Shown: positions 41,326-50,187 of the stretch, one piece after another
Layout of the letters: each line of letters starts with the position of its first letter
How positions within the stretch are numbered: position 1 is the stretch's first letter
DNA from: 2-02-FULL-66-14 sp964651335
Lineage (GTDB): Bacteria > Pseudomonadota > Gammaproteobacteria > Burkholderiales > SG8-39
Direction: 5' to 3'
DNA length: 64,000 bases
Assembly (NCBI GenBank): GCA_964651335.1
Contig: CAZYVT010000003.1
Location: 44,038-108,037 of the forward strand
The notes under the pieces: generated by a model
Seen by the model: the letters and a program-made list of their open reading frames with translations, nothing else
What the model was told of the DNA's origin: nothing
Databases searched by the model: none
Translations under genes and position numbers: made by a program

Positions 41326-43059
41326 CTACGCCATGCGGTCTGTCAGGTCGACGACCCTCACCAGCTCGTCCACGCTGGTGGCGCCGGAGCGCGCGAGGCG
41401 CAGACCATCCTCGGCGAGCGTCTTGAAACCCTTGGCGCGGGCCGCGGTCAGAATCTCGCGCGCGGTCGCTCGCCGCGCGATCAGTTCGTCGATCCCCGCA
41501 TCGATCTTGAGGATCTCCATGATCGCGACGCGGCCGCCATATCCCTGGTAATCGCACTGCTCGCAGCCCACCGCGCGGTACAGCGTGGCCATTTCGGTGG
41601 GTGCGATTCCGAGGAGCCTCCTTTCCCTGGCTTCCGGTTCGTAGGACTGGCGGCAGGTCCGGCACAGCTTTCTCACCAGCCGCTGCGCGACGATTCCGAT
41701 GATGTTGCCCGACATCATGTCGGGGACGATGCCGAAGTTGAGCAGCCGCGGGATCGCGCCTACGGCCGAGTTGGTATGCAGCGTGGAGTACACCTGGCGT
41801 CCGGTGAGCGCGGCGCGGAAGGCCATTTCGGCCGTATCCTCGTCGCGGATCTCGCCGACCAGGATCGCATCGGGATCCTGGCGCAACATGGCCCGGATGC
41901 CGTTCGCGAAGTCGAGCTTTACTGCCTCCGCAACCGATGTCTGGCGGATGAGAGTCATCGGGTACTCCACCGGGTCCTCCAGCGTCATGATGTTGACGGC
42001 GTCGGAATTGATGTGATTCAGGATTGAGTACAGCGTCGTGGTCTTGCCGGCGCCCGTCGGCCCGGTAAGGAGGATGATGCCTTCGGGCCGGGCAATCATG
42101 CGCTTCAGCAGTTCGAGCGCGCCCTCTTCGAGGCCGAGCCGGTCGAGCGGCACGATGCCTTTCTGCCGGTCGAGGATCCGCAGCACCAGGTTCTCGCCAT
42201 GAGTCGTCGGCAGGCTCGAGGCCCGGAAATCCACCACCCGCCCCGACATCGTCGCGGAGAGCCGGCCGTCCTGCGGCGCGCGCGTTTCGGCGATGTTCAT
42301 CTTCGCCATGACCTTCAACCGCACCGCCATCGCCGGCCAGTATGTCTTGTGCAGGCTCCTGATCTGCCGCAGCACGCCGTCGATGCGGTAGCGGATGCGC
42401 AGGAAGTTCTGCTCCGGTTCGAAGTGGATGTCGGAGGCGCTGTGCTCGACCGCGTCCGCGAGCAGCGCCGAGATCAGGCGCACGACCGGCTGCGAGTAAT
42501 CGTCGCCTTCCGCGACCGAGGCGTAATCGACCTCTCCGGTCTCGATTTCGCGCAGAATGCCGTCGATCGAGAGTTCGTGACCGTAGTAGTGCTCGATCGC
42601 CCGCTCGATTTCCGAATCGCCCGCGAGACGCAGTTCGATCTCAAGGTCGCTCTTGAGATATGCGCGCAGCTGATCGACCGCGACGATGTTGTTGGTATCG
42701 GTGAGTGCGACGATGAACCTGCGGGCGGCGCGATTGAACGCCACCGGGAACATGTGGTACCGGCGCGCGAGGTCGCGCGGCAGCATACGCAGCGCCGCCG
42801 GGTCAACGATGATGTTCGCGAGATCGACTGATTGCAGCCCGAGTTTTTCCGACAGCGCGTCGCGCAAGGTCGCCTCGGAAACGAAGCCGAGCTGCACCAG
42901 CAGCCGACCGACCGGCAGATGCGACTTCATCTGCTCGAGCAGCGCGATCCGGAGCTGGTCCTCGGTGAGGATGCCCTGATCGATCAGGATCTGGCCGATG
43001 TGGCGCTTGGCCGGCTGGGTCGTCGGGGCATTCATTCGGAAATTCCCAAGCTCAATCAT
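41326..43059 (-). CDS. mshE: MshE-like pilus assembly ATPase (GspE/PilB family)
   Basis: Hexameric assembly motor (577 residues). The N-terminal MshEN domain has HIGQILIDQGILTEDQL and LPVGRLLVQLGFVSEATL; MshEN domains of V. cholerae MshE bind cyclic di-GMP through such RLGxx/LVQLG motifs. Then Walker A GPTGAGKTTTLY, the Asp box LEDPVEYP, Walker B ILVGEIRDEDTAEMA, the His box STLHTNSA and a tetracysteine zinc site (CRTCRQS and CEQCDY). Met9 at 43035 is an alternative start. Cyclic di-GMP responsiveness is inferred from family. Confidence 0.92.
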   Translation of the reverse strand: MIELGNFRMNAPTTQPAKRHIGQILIDQGILTEDQLRIALLEQMKSHLPVGRLLVQLGFVSEATLRDALSEKLGLQSVDLANIIVDPAALRMLPRDLARRYHMFPVAFNRAARRFIVALTDTNNIVAVDQLRAYLKSDLEIELRLAGDSEIERAIEHYYGHELSIDGILREIETGEVDYASVAEGDDYSQPVVRLISALLADAVEHSASDIHFEPEQNFLRIRYRIDGVLRQIRSLHKTYWPAMAVRLKVMAKMNIAETRAPQDGRLSATMSGRVVDFRASSLPTTHGENLVLRILDRQKGIVPLDRLGLEEGALELLKRMIARPEGIILLTGPTGAGKTTTLYSILNHINSDAVNIMTLEDPVEYPMTLIRQTSVAEAVKLDFANGIRAMLRQDPDAILVGEIRDEDTAEMAFRAALTGRQVYSTLHTNSAVGAIPRLLNFGIVPDMMSGNIIGIVAQRLVRKLCRTCRQSYEPEARERRLLGIAPTEMATLYRAVGCEQCDYQGYGGRVAIMEILKIDAGIDELIARRATAREILTAARAKGFKTLAEDGLRLARSGATSVDELVRVVDLTDRMA

Positions 43060-43094
43060 ACCCGGCGCGTCGCCGCACCGCAGCGCAATAACGC

Positions 43095-44504
43095 TCAGCG
43101 GGAAAGCTGAAGTTCGCGCTGGCGCGCGATCTCGGGAGCAAAGCTTGCCGCGCGCTTCTCTGTCAGGGCGAGCGCCCGCCGGTAGTACTCGAGCGCAAGT
43201 CCGGAGTGGCGCAGCTGATCGAGGCTTACGGCCAGATTGAACGCGAAATCCGGGTTTTCGGAGTCGGCGGCGTACGCCTTGAAGTATGCCTGTTGCGCCT
43301 CTGCCCAGCGCCCCTGCTGCGCGTACTGGTTGCCCAGTGTGAAGTACAGGACTGTTGCTCCGGGGTCGGACGCGAGCGTGCTCTTGACGCGGCTCTCGGC
43401 CTGCACCGGATCGATGAGTTGGTTGCGCAGCGCGAGCAATCCTGCCAGGGCGTTCGGATCGCGCGGGTCGAACTGCAGCAGCCGTTCATAGTATGCCTCG
43501 GACTGTTCGTAGCGCTGCGCGCGCATCTCGATGGCTGCAAGCCCGAGCAATGCGTCGCGACTTCTCGGATCCTCGCGCAGCGCCTGGTGATACTCGGCAC
43601 GCGCCGTCGACAGGTCACCCGCCTGGTAGGACCTGTAGCCGGCCAGAACCTGCGGGTGGATCTCGGCAGTCACGCGATTCACGCTCACGGCGCGCGATGT
43701 TTCCCCGGTCCGCGCAGAACTCTCGGGTGCGGTCGGACTTTTCGCGGACACCGCGGCGGCGGGCGTCGCGCCCTTCGCCAGCCCCTTCCCTGCGGGCGGG
43801 GCAGCGCGCTCGAACGCGGAGGAGGCAGGCGCTGAAGACGCGCCGGCTGCGCGATTCGGCTCGCCCGGCGGCACGGCAGCGGCCGTGGGGCTCACCGCAG
43901 GCAATCCGGGAATTGCCGGCTGGCTCCGTGTGCCCTGCGGTTCGTGCGCCCCGCTTGCCGCAGATGGCTTGAGCTGCGCGAGGTCAACGGGTTTTTCTGC
44001 CGCGGGACGCGGTGGACTGGCGTTCACGAAGCTCGCCGCCGGGCGAAGCTGAACCCAGAAGTACGCGATGCCGCAGAGCGCGATCGCGCCGAGCACGCCG
44101 AGTGAAGCGTAGAACGGCAGGCGCGGGTTGGGCTCCCTGAACGCGTCTTCGACGTACGCTCTGCTGGAGGCGCGCTCGTGCGGGCGCAGCTCATCCGTGC
44201 CCGCGCGCGACGCATCGCCCCGCGGCGCTGGTCCTCCCGGAGACCCGGCAGAGGGCGGCGTCTCCGGCTCCAGTGCAAGCCCCGCTGACCTCGCCGGCCC
44301 GCCCGAGCTCAGGTCTTCGCTGAAAATCTCGAGCGGCTGCGAGATGTCGGGAAGCTCGGCACGTGTCACCACGCGCCGACCCGAGCCTTGAGTCGATTTG
44401 GGGTCCGCGGCCTGGCGCTCGCCGATCTCCGCCAATCTCGCCTGGCGCTGCGCCTCTTCCTTCTCTTTCTCGGCCTTCTTCAGCGCTTCGAGCAGCAGAC
44501 TCAT
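43095..44504 (-). CDS. mshN: MshN-like tetratricopeptide protein
   Basis: A 469-residue protein with a short cytoplasmic N-terminus (MSLLLEALKKAEKEKEEAQRQ, as in MshN/GspB-like proteins), one membrane helix near residue 135 (LGVLGAIALCGIAYFWVQL), an Ala/Pro-rich linker (about 160-280) and several TPR units toward the C-terminus (YQAGDLSTARAEYHQALRED; YEQSEAYYERLLQFDPRD; QYAQQGRWAEAQQAYFKAYA). It probably acts in the periplasm in pilus or secretin assembly. The ATG is just after the mshL stop. Confidence 0.85.
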   Translation of the reverse strand: MSLLLEALKKAEKEKEEAQRQARLAEIGERQAADPKSTQGSGRRVVTRAELPDISQPLEIFSEDLSSGGPARSAGLALEPETPPSAGSPGGPAPRGDASRAGTDELRPHERASSRAYVEDAFREPNPRLPFYASLGVLGAIALCGIAYFWVQLRPAASFVNASPPRPAAEKPVDLAQLKPSAASGAHEPQGTRSQPAIPGLPAVSPTAAAVPPGEPNRAAGASSAPASSAFERAAPPAGKGLAKGATPAAAVSAKSPTAPESSARTGETSRAVSVNRVTAEIHPQVLAGYRSYQAGDLSTARAEYHQALREDPRSRDALLGLAAIEMRAQRYEQSEAYYERLLQFDPRDPNALAGLLALRNQLIDPVQAESRVKSTLASDPGATVLYFTLGNQYAQQGRWAEAQQAYFKAYAADSENPDFAFNLAVSLDQLRHSGLALEYYRRALALTEKRAASFAPEIARQRELQLSR

Positions 44505-44505
44505 C

Positions 44506-46290
44506 TTACCGCTCCGAAGACGGCGCGCGACCCGGATTGGGTTTCAGAAAATAGTCTTCGCCCGGGAGCAAGTCGCGGAAGCGACGGTAATCGCCCTCCA
44601 GGCTCGCGTCACGGATTACGGTCGCTCGCAGAAAGATCACCAGCTCGGTCTTCTGGTTGAGGTCCTTGCGCTGCGCAAAGAGCTGTCCAATACCCGGTAG
44701 TTCCCGAACCCCGGGAATCGTGTCGTCGATGTTGGTCACCGAGTCCTGCATCAAGCCGCCCAGGACAGCGATCTGACCGCTCTGAATGCGCAGGATCGAA
44801 TCGAGCTCCCGGGTTTCGAAGACCGGGATCAGGTTTGGGGTCGCCGCGGCCAGCGCAGGGTTCGGGTCGGTGGCGAATGCCACCCGCCGGCGGATCGTCG
44901 GCCTCACGTTCAACACCACTGTGTCGGCGTCGTTGATCTGCGGAAGCACGCTCATCATGAATCCTTCCGCGGCCACATTGGGCGTCGTCGTGAACGCCTG
45001 CTGAATGGTAAGGTTTCCGGATCCTCCGGCTACGGTGATCGGCGTCGTTGAGGGCGTAATCGTGAAGTAGACGATGTCGCGGGTCACCCGCAGCAGCGCC
45101 GTCTGGTTATTGAGCACGCTCAGCTTCGGGCTCGAAAGCACCCTGACGTCGCCAAACGACTCCAGCAGCCGGATCGTCGCCTGGAAGCCCACCGAGGCGG
45201 TTGCCGCGTCGATGACGAAGGCGTTGGTATCGATGCCCGCGGGAGTGCCGGCGCGGTTGCCGAACAGGCTGATTCCGCTCGCTCCGCGCCGTACCCGCGA
45301 CCAGTCGATTCCGCGCTGGTATTGATTGTTGAGCTGGACCTCGGCAATGGTCGCCTCGATCAATACCTGCCGCTTGACGCTGGCGAGCACCTGGTCGAGG
45401 AATTCCTGGACCTTTTCGTGCTGGCGCGACGTTGCGCGCACGATCAGCACCCCGCTTTCGCGGTTGCCGATCACCGAGGCCTGCTCGATGAACTCGATTG
45501 CCTGCTGGGGCGCCGCCGGCAAGGCCGTAGCGGCCGCAGGGGCCGGCACGCTCGTGGGGAGCGCGGGGGCTGCGGGAGTCGTCTTCGGGATGATCTTGTC
45601 AGTCTCGCGCAGGATGTCCTTGACGTTCTGCACGATCGCTTCCCATAGCTGATTGTTGGATACCACCTCGACGGTCGCGGTGGATCCGGTTCCCTGCCCT
45701 GCGCCGGTGCCTCCGGCCGCAGTCGAGCCCGCTGCTCCTGCGGCGAACTGCGTCGACGACGTGGACTGCATCTTCACGTTTCGTGAAGCACTCACGTATT
45801 CGACCTTGTACGTCCGCAGGAACGGCGTATCGCGCATCACGAACAGGTTCGGGCCGTCGATCTCGTAGCGCATGTCGGCCTGCCTGGCGATGCGGTGGAG
45901 GAGCTGCGGCAGCGTCTGGTCGATCGCGTTGAGGGTCACCGTCCCGGTGATGCCCGGATGGATGTCGACGTTGAGCTTCGCGTCGCGCGCAAGCGCGAAG
46001 AGCAAATCCTGCACCCGCACATTGCTGACCACGACGCTGTAGGTTTCCGGGCGCGGGGCCGGCTTCGGCGGGGGAAGCACCGGGGCAACCAGGACCGGTG
46101 CGGGAATCGCACCTTCGGGACGCGGAACATCGGCTCGAAGGTGCGCCTCCGCCGGCTTGAGCGGCGTCTGACTGCACCCGGTGAGCACGAGCAGCACCGT
46201 GCCCAAAGCGGCGGCAGCGGCCGTTCCTCTCAACTTAGACCCCCCGATACCCGTTCGCACCAAGGATAGCACGAAGGGTCCACGGAACAT
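44506..46290 (-). CDS. mshL: MshL-like secretin lipoprotein
   Basis: Outer-membrane secretin (594 residues) through which the pilus exits. The lipoprotein signal ends LLVLTGC with Cys39 acylated. An STN/secretin-N region (VVSNVRVQDLLFALARDAKLNVDIHPGI) is followed by a Gly/Ser/Thr-rich linker and the secretin core with VLIEATIAEVQLN, VLSSPKLSVLNNQTALLRV and IAVLGGLMQDSV. A TTG at 46233, preceded by GGGGGG, would give a shorter, more conventional signal peptide and may be the true start. The chaperone-like MshM lies just upstream. Confidence 0.9.
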   Translation of the reverse strand: MFRGPFVLSLVRTGIGGSKLRGTAAAAALGTVLLVLTGCSQTPLKPAEAHLRADVPRPEGAIPAPVLVAPVLPPPKPAPRPETYSVVVSNVRVQDLLFALARDAKLNVDIHPGITGTVTLNAIDQTLPQLLHRIARQADMRYEIDGPNLFVMRDTPFLRTYKVEYVSASRNVKMQSTSSTQFAAGAAGSTAAGGTGAGQGTGSTATVEVVSNNQLWEAIVQNVKDILRETDKIIPKTTPAAPALPTSVPAPAAATALPAAPQQAIEFIEQASVIGNRESGVLIVRATSRQHEKVQEFLDQVLASVKRQVLIEATIAEVQLNNQYQRGIDWSRVRRGASGISLFGNRAGTPAGIDTNAFVIDAATASVGFQATIRLLESFGDVRVLSSPKLSVLNNQTALLRVTRDIVYFTITPSTTPITVAGGSGNLTIQQAFTTTPNVAAEGFMMSVLPQINDADTVVLNVRPTIRRRVAFATDPNPALAAATPNLIPVFETRELDSILRIQSGQIAVLGGLMQDSVTNIDDTIPGVRELPGIGQLFAQRKDLNQKTELVIFLRATVIRDASLEGDYRRFRDLLPGEDYFLKPNPGRAPSSER

Positions 46291-46341
46291 GCGCCAACCC
46301 CCTGTAGGACCGGACCATGTGGCGCGCGACGGTGAAGCGCG

Positions 46342-47778
46342 TCAGACAGTGCTGCGCAACTCGGCAAAGGTGCGCAATTCGGTGCGAAAAGAGCGCTGGT
46401 ACTTCGGCGGCAACCGGCGCGCGGCCGCCGCGGCGGCATCGCGGTCCGGATAGGCGCCGTACACGACGCGAACGCGGTACCGCGAGCCCGAGACGATGGG
46501 GATCACGTAGAGGTCATCGAGCGGCAGCAGGTCGCGCGCGCGAATGAGGAAGCGCTCCAGCCTCGCGGGGTCGCTGTTTTCGGTGATGAAGAGCTCGACG
46601 CAAAAGCTCCGGTCCGGCTCGCGATGCAGGCGCTCCTGTGCCGCGGCAATGCGTTCCCCGAGCAGCGATTGTCTCGCTGTTGCAAAACCGGCGATGCGCC
46701 GCAGCTGCTGGTCCGAAAGCAACCGGGGCTCCGCCTGCCGGTTCCGCGCCGCGCCAGGCGGCGCCGCCGGGTCTTGCGCCGCCGCCTGCCTGGTAACGGG
46801 CGCGGCTGCCGAAGCCGGAGCCTGCGCTGCAAGCCCCGCCCCCCGCACCGGGGAGGGTTCCGGCTGGCGCTCGGCGATCCACCACTGCACCATCGCTCCG
46901 GCGAGAAATCCGCCCACGCACACGGCGCTCGCGGCGGCAAGCAACACAGCGCCGCGTTTCGCAGCAACGGGCGTCGGGAACTCCGAGTCTGCGATCGCGG
47001 CCCGCACCTGCCGCGGCGTAACCGCGTGCGCGTTTTCGGTAAACGCGGCAAGCAGTGATTTGTCGGCGAGGATATTGATGCGCCGCGTGAGCCCGCTCGA
47101 ACCGCGCGTGAGCAGTGAGATGGCCGATGACGTGAATACGTCGGGACCGCGATAGCCTGCGGCGCGCATGCGGAAGGCGAGGTATCTGCCGACTTCCGCT
47201 CGCGTGAACGCGCGCGTGCGGAAGTTGTGCGTGATGCGGTCCTTGAGCTGACGCAGCCCCGGCTTCGCCAGCGCCGCATCGAGCTCGGGCTGTCCGAACA
47301 GCACGATCTGCAGGAGTTTATGGCGGCTTGACTCGAGATTGGACAGCAGCCGCACCTCCTCGAGCGTGTCGTGCGGCATCGCGTGCGCTTCGTCGATTAA
47401 CACCACCACGCGCCGCCCCGCGGCATAAAGCCGGATCAGGGAATTCTGCAGCTCGCGCAGCGCGGGACTCGCGCGCTGCGGGGCGACCGCGAGCTTCAGG
47501 TCGTCGGCAATCGCGTACAGGATGTCTTCGCGCGAGTAAGACGGATTGGCAAGGAATACGGTTTCGACGTGGGCCGGAAGACGCTCCATCAGCATTCGGC
47601 AGAGCATCGTCTTGCCGCTGCCGACCTCGCCGCTCACCTTGACGATGCCTTCTTCATGCAGGATCGCGTAAGCCAGAGCCTCCAGCGTCGCGCCCCGCTC
47701 CGCGCCATTGAAGAAAAAGTCCGCGTTCGGCGTGATGCGGAACGGCGGCTCGTGGAGGCCGAAATGCTCGAGGTACAT
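46342..47778 (-). CDS. mshM: MshM/ExeA-like AAA ATPase with C-terminal SPOR-like domain
   Basis: A 478-residue ExeA-family protein. The N-terminus MYLEHFGLHEPPFRITPN, Walker A GEVGSGKTMLC, Walker B VVVLIDEAHAMP and LQIVLFGQPELD identify the AAA domain (about 1-270). One membrane helix follows (about 285-305), then a Pro/Ala-rich linker and a C-terminal region with YVIPIVSGSRYRVRVVYGAYPDRDAA-type sequence resembling a SPOR (peptidoglycan-binding) fold. Such proteins help the secretin cross the cell wall. It follows the response regulator by 11 bases. Confidence 0.88.
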   Translation of the reverse strand: MYLEHFGLHEPPFRITPNADFFFNGAERGATLEALAYAILHEEGIVKVSGEVGSGKTMLCRMLMERLPAHVETVFLANPSYSREDILYAIADDLKLAVAPQRASPALRELQNSLIRLYAAGRRVVVLIDEAHAMPHDTLEEVRLLSNLESSRHKLLQIVLFGQPELDAALAKPGLRQLKDRITHNFRTRAFTRAEVGRYLAFRMRAAGYRGPDVFTSSAISLLTRGSSGLTRRINILADKSLLAAFTENAHAVTPRQVRAAIADSEFPTPVAAKRGAVLLAAASAVCVGGFLAGAMVQWWIAERQPEPSPVRGAGLAAQAPASAAAPVTRQAAAQDPAAPPGAARNRQAEPRLLSDQQLRRIAGFATARQSLLGERIAAAQERLHREPDRSFCVELFITENSDPARLERFLIRARDLLPLDDLYVIPIVSGSRYRVRVVYGAYPDRDAAAAAARRLPPKYQRSFRTELRTFAELRSTV

Positions 47779-47789
47779 GCGCGTGCCCG

Positions 47790-49298
47790 CTACTTCGGCC
47801 CGGTCCGTGAAGAGGGTACGAGCGGATTCCGTGAGGGGGCGGCGTTTCCCTCTGCCTTGACGGCTTCCGGGTCCCCGGCGCCGATCCGGCTATAGAGCGT
47901 AGTCCGATTGACGCCGAGGAGCCTGGCTGCCTGGCTGACATTGCCGCGCGTGAGCCGCAGTGCGGCGTGGATGTAGGCGTGTTCCAGCGACTGCAGAATC
48001 TGGTCGAGGTTGACCCCACGGCCGCGTTCGAGGTGTCTCATCGCCTGCTCGATCGGATCGCCCTCGCCAGGAGCTTCCGCCGTGCCGGGCGGCGCCTCGA
48101 GATCGAATTCGGGCTCGAGTTCGCGCGCCGAGAGCTTCCGGCCCGCGAACTGCGTGACGAGCCGGATCACGATGTTGCGAAGTTCCCGCACGTTGCCGGG
48201 AAACGCGTAGGCAAGCCAGCGACGCTCCGCCTCCTCGTCGAGCTGGAACGGCTGTACGCGCGACTGCCCGGCGTACAGTTCCCGGAAATGTTCCAGCAGC
48301 AGCAGCTTGTCGCCCTCCATGTCGCGCAGCGGCGGGACACTGAGCGTGAACACCGAAATGCGGTGATACAGATCGGCGCGGAACGCCCCGCGCCTCACTG
48401 CCTGGCGCAAGTCGCGGTTGGACGCCGCAATCACGCGCGCTCCGGAAACGCGGCCCTGGGTTTCGCCGACGCGCTGGTACTCGCCGTTTTCCAGCACGCG
48501 CAGCAGTTTTGCCTGCATTTCCAGCGGCAGCTCGCCGATTTCGTCGAGAAACAGCGTGCCTTCGCGCGCGTCTTCGAAATACCCGGATCTGTTCGATGTC
48601 GCCCCGGTGAATGCTCCTTTCACATGGCCGAATAGCGTCGGCTCGACCAGAGTCGGCGCGATCGCCGCGCAATTCAGCGCGAAATAGGGCCTGCCTGCGC
48701 GCGGCGAATGGCGATGCAGGCCTTGCGCGACCAGTTCCTTGCCGCTGCCCGATTCACCTTCGATCAATACCGGAAAGGGCGAGTCCGCGAACTGCGCGAT
48801 CTGGCTCTTGATCTTCAGGAGCACCGGGCTCTGCCCGATCAGCTCCTGTGCGCTCTCCGCGCGGCGCAGATCGACGTCGCGGAACGCGAGCGCGCGCTCC
48901 AGCATTCGCTTGAGCGTCGCCGGGTCGCACGGCTTCGCGATGAATTCCGCGGCACCCAGCGCCCGTGCATGCCGCGCGTGAGCGGCGTCGCTCTGGCCGG
49001 AAAGGACGAAAATGCGCATCCTCGGCGAATGCGCAAGAAGGTCGGCGATGAGCAGGAAGCCTTGATCGGGCGCATGCGGCGTCGGCGGCAGGCCAAGGTC
49101 CACCAGCGCCAGCTGCGGCGCTTGCGGCAGTTCGCGCATCAGCTCAATGGCGCCGGGCCTCGACTCGCAGACATGCACGTCGAAGTCGCCCCCCAGCGCG
49201 AATGACAACGCATCGCCGATCAGTGGGTCGTCGTCGACGATCAGGACGGAGGGCTTTCCCTCGTGGCGGTGTGGATGGTCGGTCGCGGCCGCTGACAT
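47790..49298 (-). CDS. Sigma-54-dependent response regulator (NtrC family, PrsR-like)
   Basis: A 502-residue activator. The receiver domain (about 15-135) has VLIVDDDP, phospho-acceptor D67 in LALVDLGLPP and Lys in IAKPCD. The AAA+ domain has Walker A GESGSGKE (181-188), the sigma-54 contact loop GAFTGA (228-233) and Walker B LFLDEIGE. A Fis-type HTH (RGNVSQAARLLGVNRTTLYSRIG) lies near 450-472. The receiver resembles the PEP-CTERM regulator PrsR, with its LGLPP and long insertion after it. The ATG is at 49298, diverging from mlaF. It is first in the msh-like operon and is the likely activator of the pilin promoter. Confidence 0.9.
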   Translation of the reverse strand: MSAAATDHPHRHEGKPSVLIVDDDPLIGDALSFALGGDFDVHVCESRPGAIELMRELPQAPQLALVDLGLPPTPHAPDQGFLLIADLLAHSPRMRIFVLSGQSDAAHARHARALGAAEFIAKPCDPATLKRMLERALAFRDVDLRRAESAQELIGQSPVLLKIKSQIAQFADSPFPVLIEGESGSGKELVAQGLHRHSPRAGRPYFALNCAAIAPTLVEPTLFGHVKGAFTGATSNRSGYFEDAREGTLFLDEIGELPLEMQAKLLRVLENGEYQRVGETQGRVSGARVIAASNRDLRQAVRRGAFRADLYHRISVFTLSVPPLRDMEGDKLLLLEHFRELYAGQSRVQPFQLDEEAERRWLAYAFPGNVRELRNIVIRLVTQFAGRKLSARELEPEFDLEAPPGTAEAPGEGDPIEQAMRHLERGRGVNLDQILQSLEHAYIHAALRLTRGNVSQAARLLGVNRTTLYSRIGAGDPEAVKAEGNAAPSRNPLVPSSRTGPK

Positions 49299-49364
49299 GC
49301 CCGAACTATATTTCAAACGCGGGGCAGCGCGCGGGTCTAGTAAAATCAGCCCTTTTTCACCGGT

Positions 49365-50186
49365 TTGCTTCCCTTGGCGGCTGTTCCCATCGTCGAGATC
49401 GATCGCGTGTCGTTCGGCTACGATGCCGCCCGGCCCGTCCTGCATGGCGTCAGCATGCGCATGCCGCGAGGCAAGGTGATCGGGGTCATGGGGCAGTCCG
49501 GCTGCGGCAAGACGACACTGCTGCGAATCATCGGCGGAGCGCTCCGGCCCGCATCGGGCGCCGTGCGCGTGCTCGGGGTGGACATGGGCGGTCTGGGCAG
49601 CCACGAGCTCTACGCGCTCCGTCGGAAGATGGGGATGCTGTTCCAGTTTGGCGCGCTTTTCACCGACATGACGGTGTACGACAACGTCGCGTTTCCGTTG
49701 CGGGAGCACACCGGCCTTCCTGCCGACCTGGTGCACGACCTCGTGCTGTTGAAGCTCGAGGCGGTGGGCCTGCGCGGCGCCGCGCGCCTGCTGCCATCGG
49801 AGCTCTCTGGCGGGATGGCGCGGCGCGTGGCGCTGGCGCGCGCGATCGCGCTCGATCCGCAACTGATCATGTATGACGAGCCGTTCACTGCATTGGACCC
49901 GATTTCGCTCGGCGTCGTCGCACGCCTGATCCGTCGCCTGAACGACTCGCTCGGTGCGACCTCCATCGTCGTGACCCACGACGTGGCGGAAACGCTGCCG
50001 TTCGTGGATTACGTTTACTTCATGGCGGACGGCCGCGTGCTCGCCGAGGGTCCGCCGGCGGAAGTGGTGCGTGCGCCGGTGCCGTTTGTGGCGCAGTTCG
50101 TCCAGGGCCGGCTCGACGGCCCGGTGCCATTCCACTTTCCGGCCCCCGGCTACCGGGCGGACCTGGGGCTGGAGACGGCGAGTTGA
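49365..50186 (+). CDS. mlaF: Phospholipid ABC transporter ATP-binding protein MlaF
   Basis: ATPase of the MlaFEDB complex that moves phospholipid between the membranes. The protein is 273 residues. Walker A is GQSGCGKTTLL, then LFQFGALFTDMTVYDNV, signature LSGGMARRVALARAI and Walker B LIMYDEPFTALDP, all typical of MlaF. No ATG is near, and the start is TTG at 49365 or 49374. It opens a tightly packed unit mlaF-E-D-A-C-B. Confidence 0.92.
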   Translation: MLPLAAVPIVEIDRVSFGYDAARPVLHGVSMRMPRGKVIGVMGQSGCGKTTLLRIIGGALRPASGAVRVLGVDMGGLGSHELYALRRKMGMLFQFGALFTDMTVYDNVAFPLREHTGLPADLVHDLVLLKLEAVGLRGAARLLPSELSGGMARRVALARAIALDPQLIMYDEPFTALDPISLGVVARLIRRLNDSLGATSIVVTHDVAETLPFVDYVYFMADGRVLAEGPPAEVVRAPVPFVAQFVQGRLDGPVPFHFPAPGYRADLGLETAS

Positions 50187-50187
50187 G

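Noticed and set aside
49338..49365. Possible sigma-70 promoter for mlaF (TAAAAT at 49341-49346)
   Set aside because: No -35 at an acceptable distance; the nearest match (TTCAAA at 49312) gives a spacer of about 23 bases.
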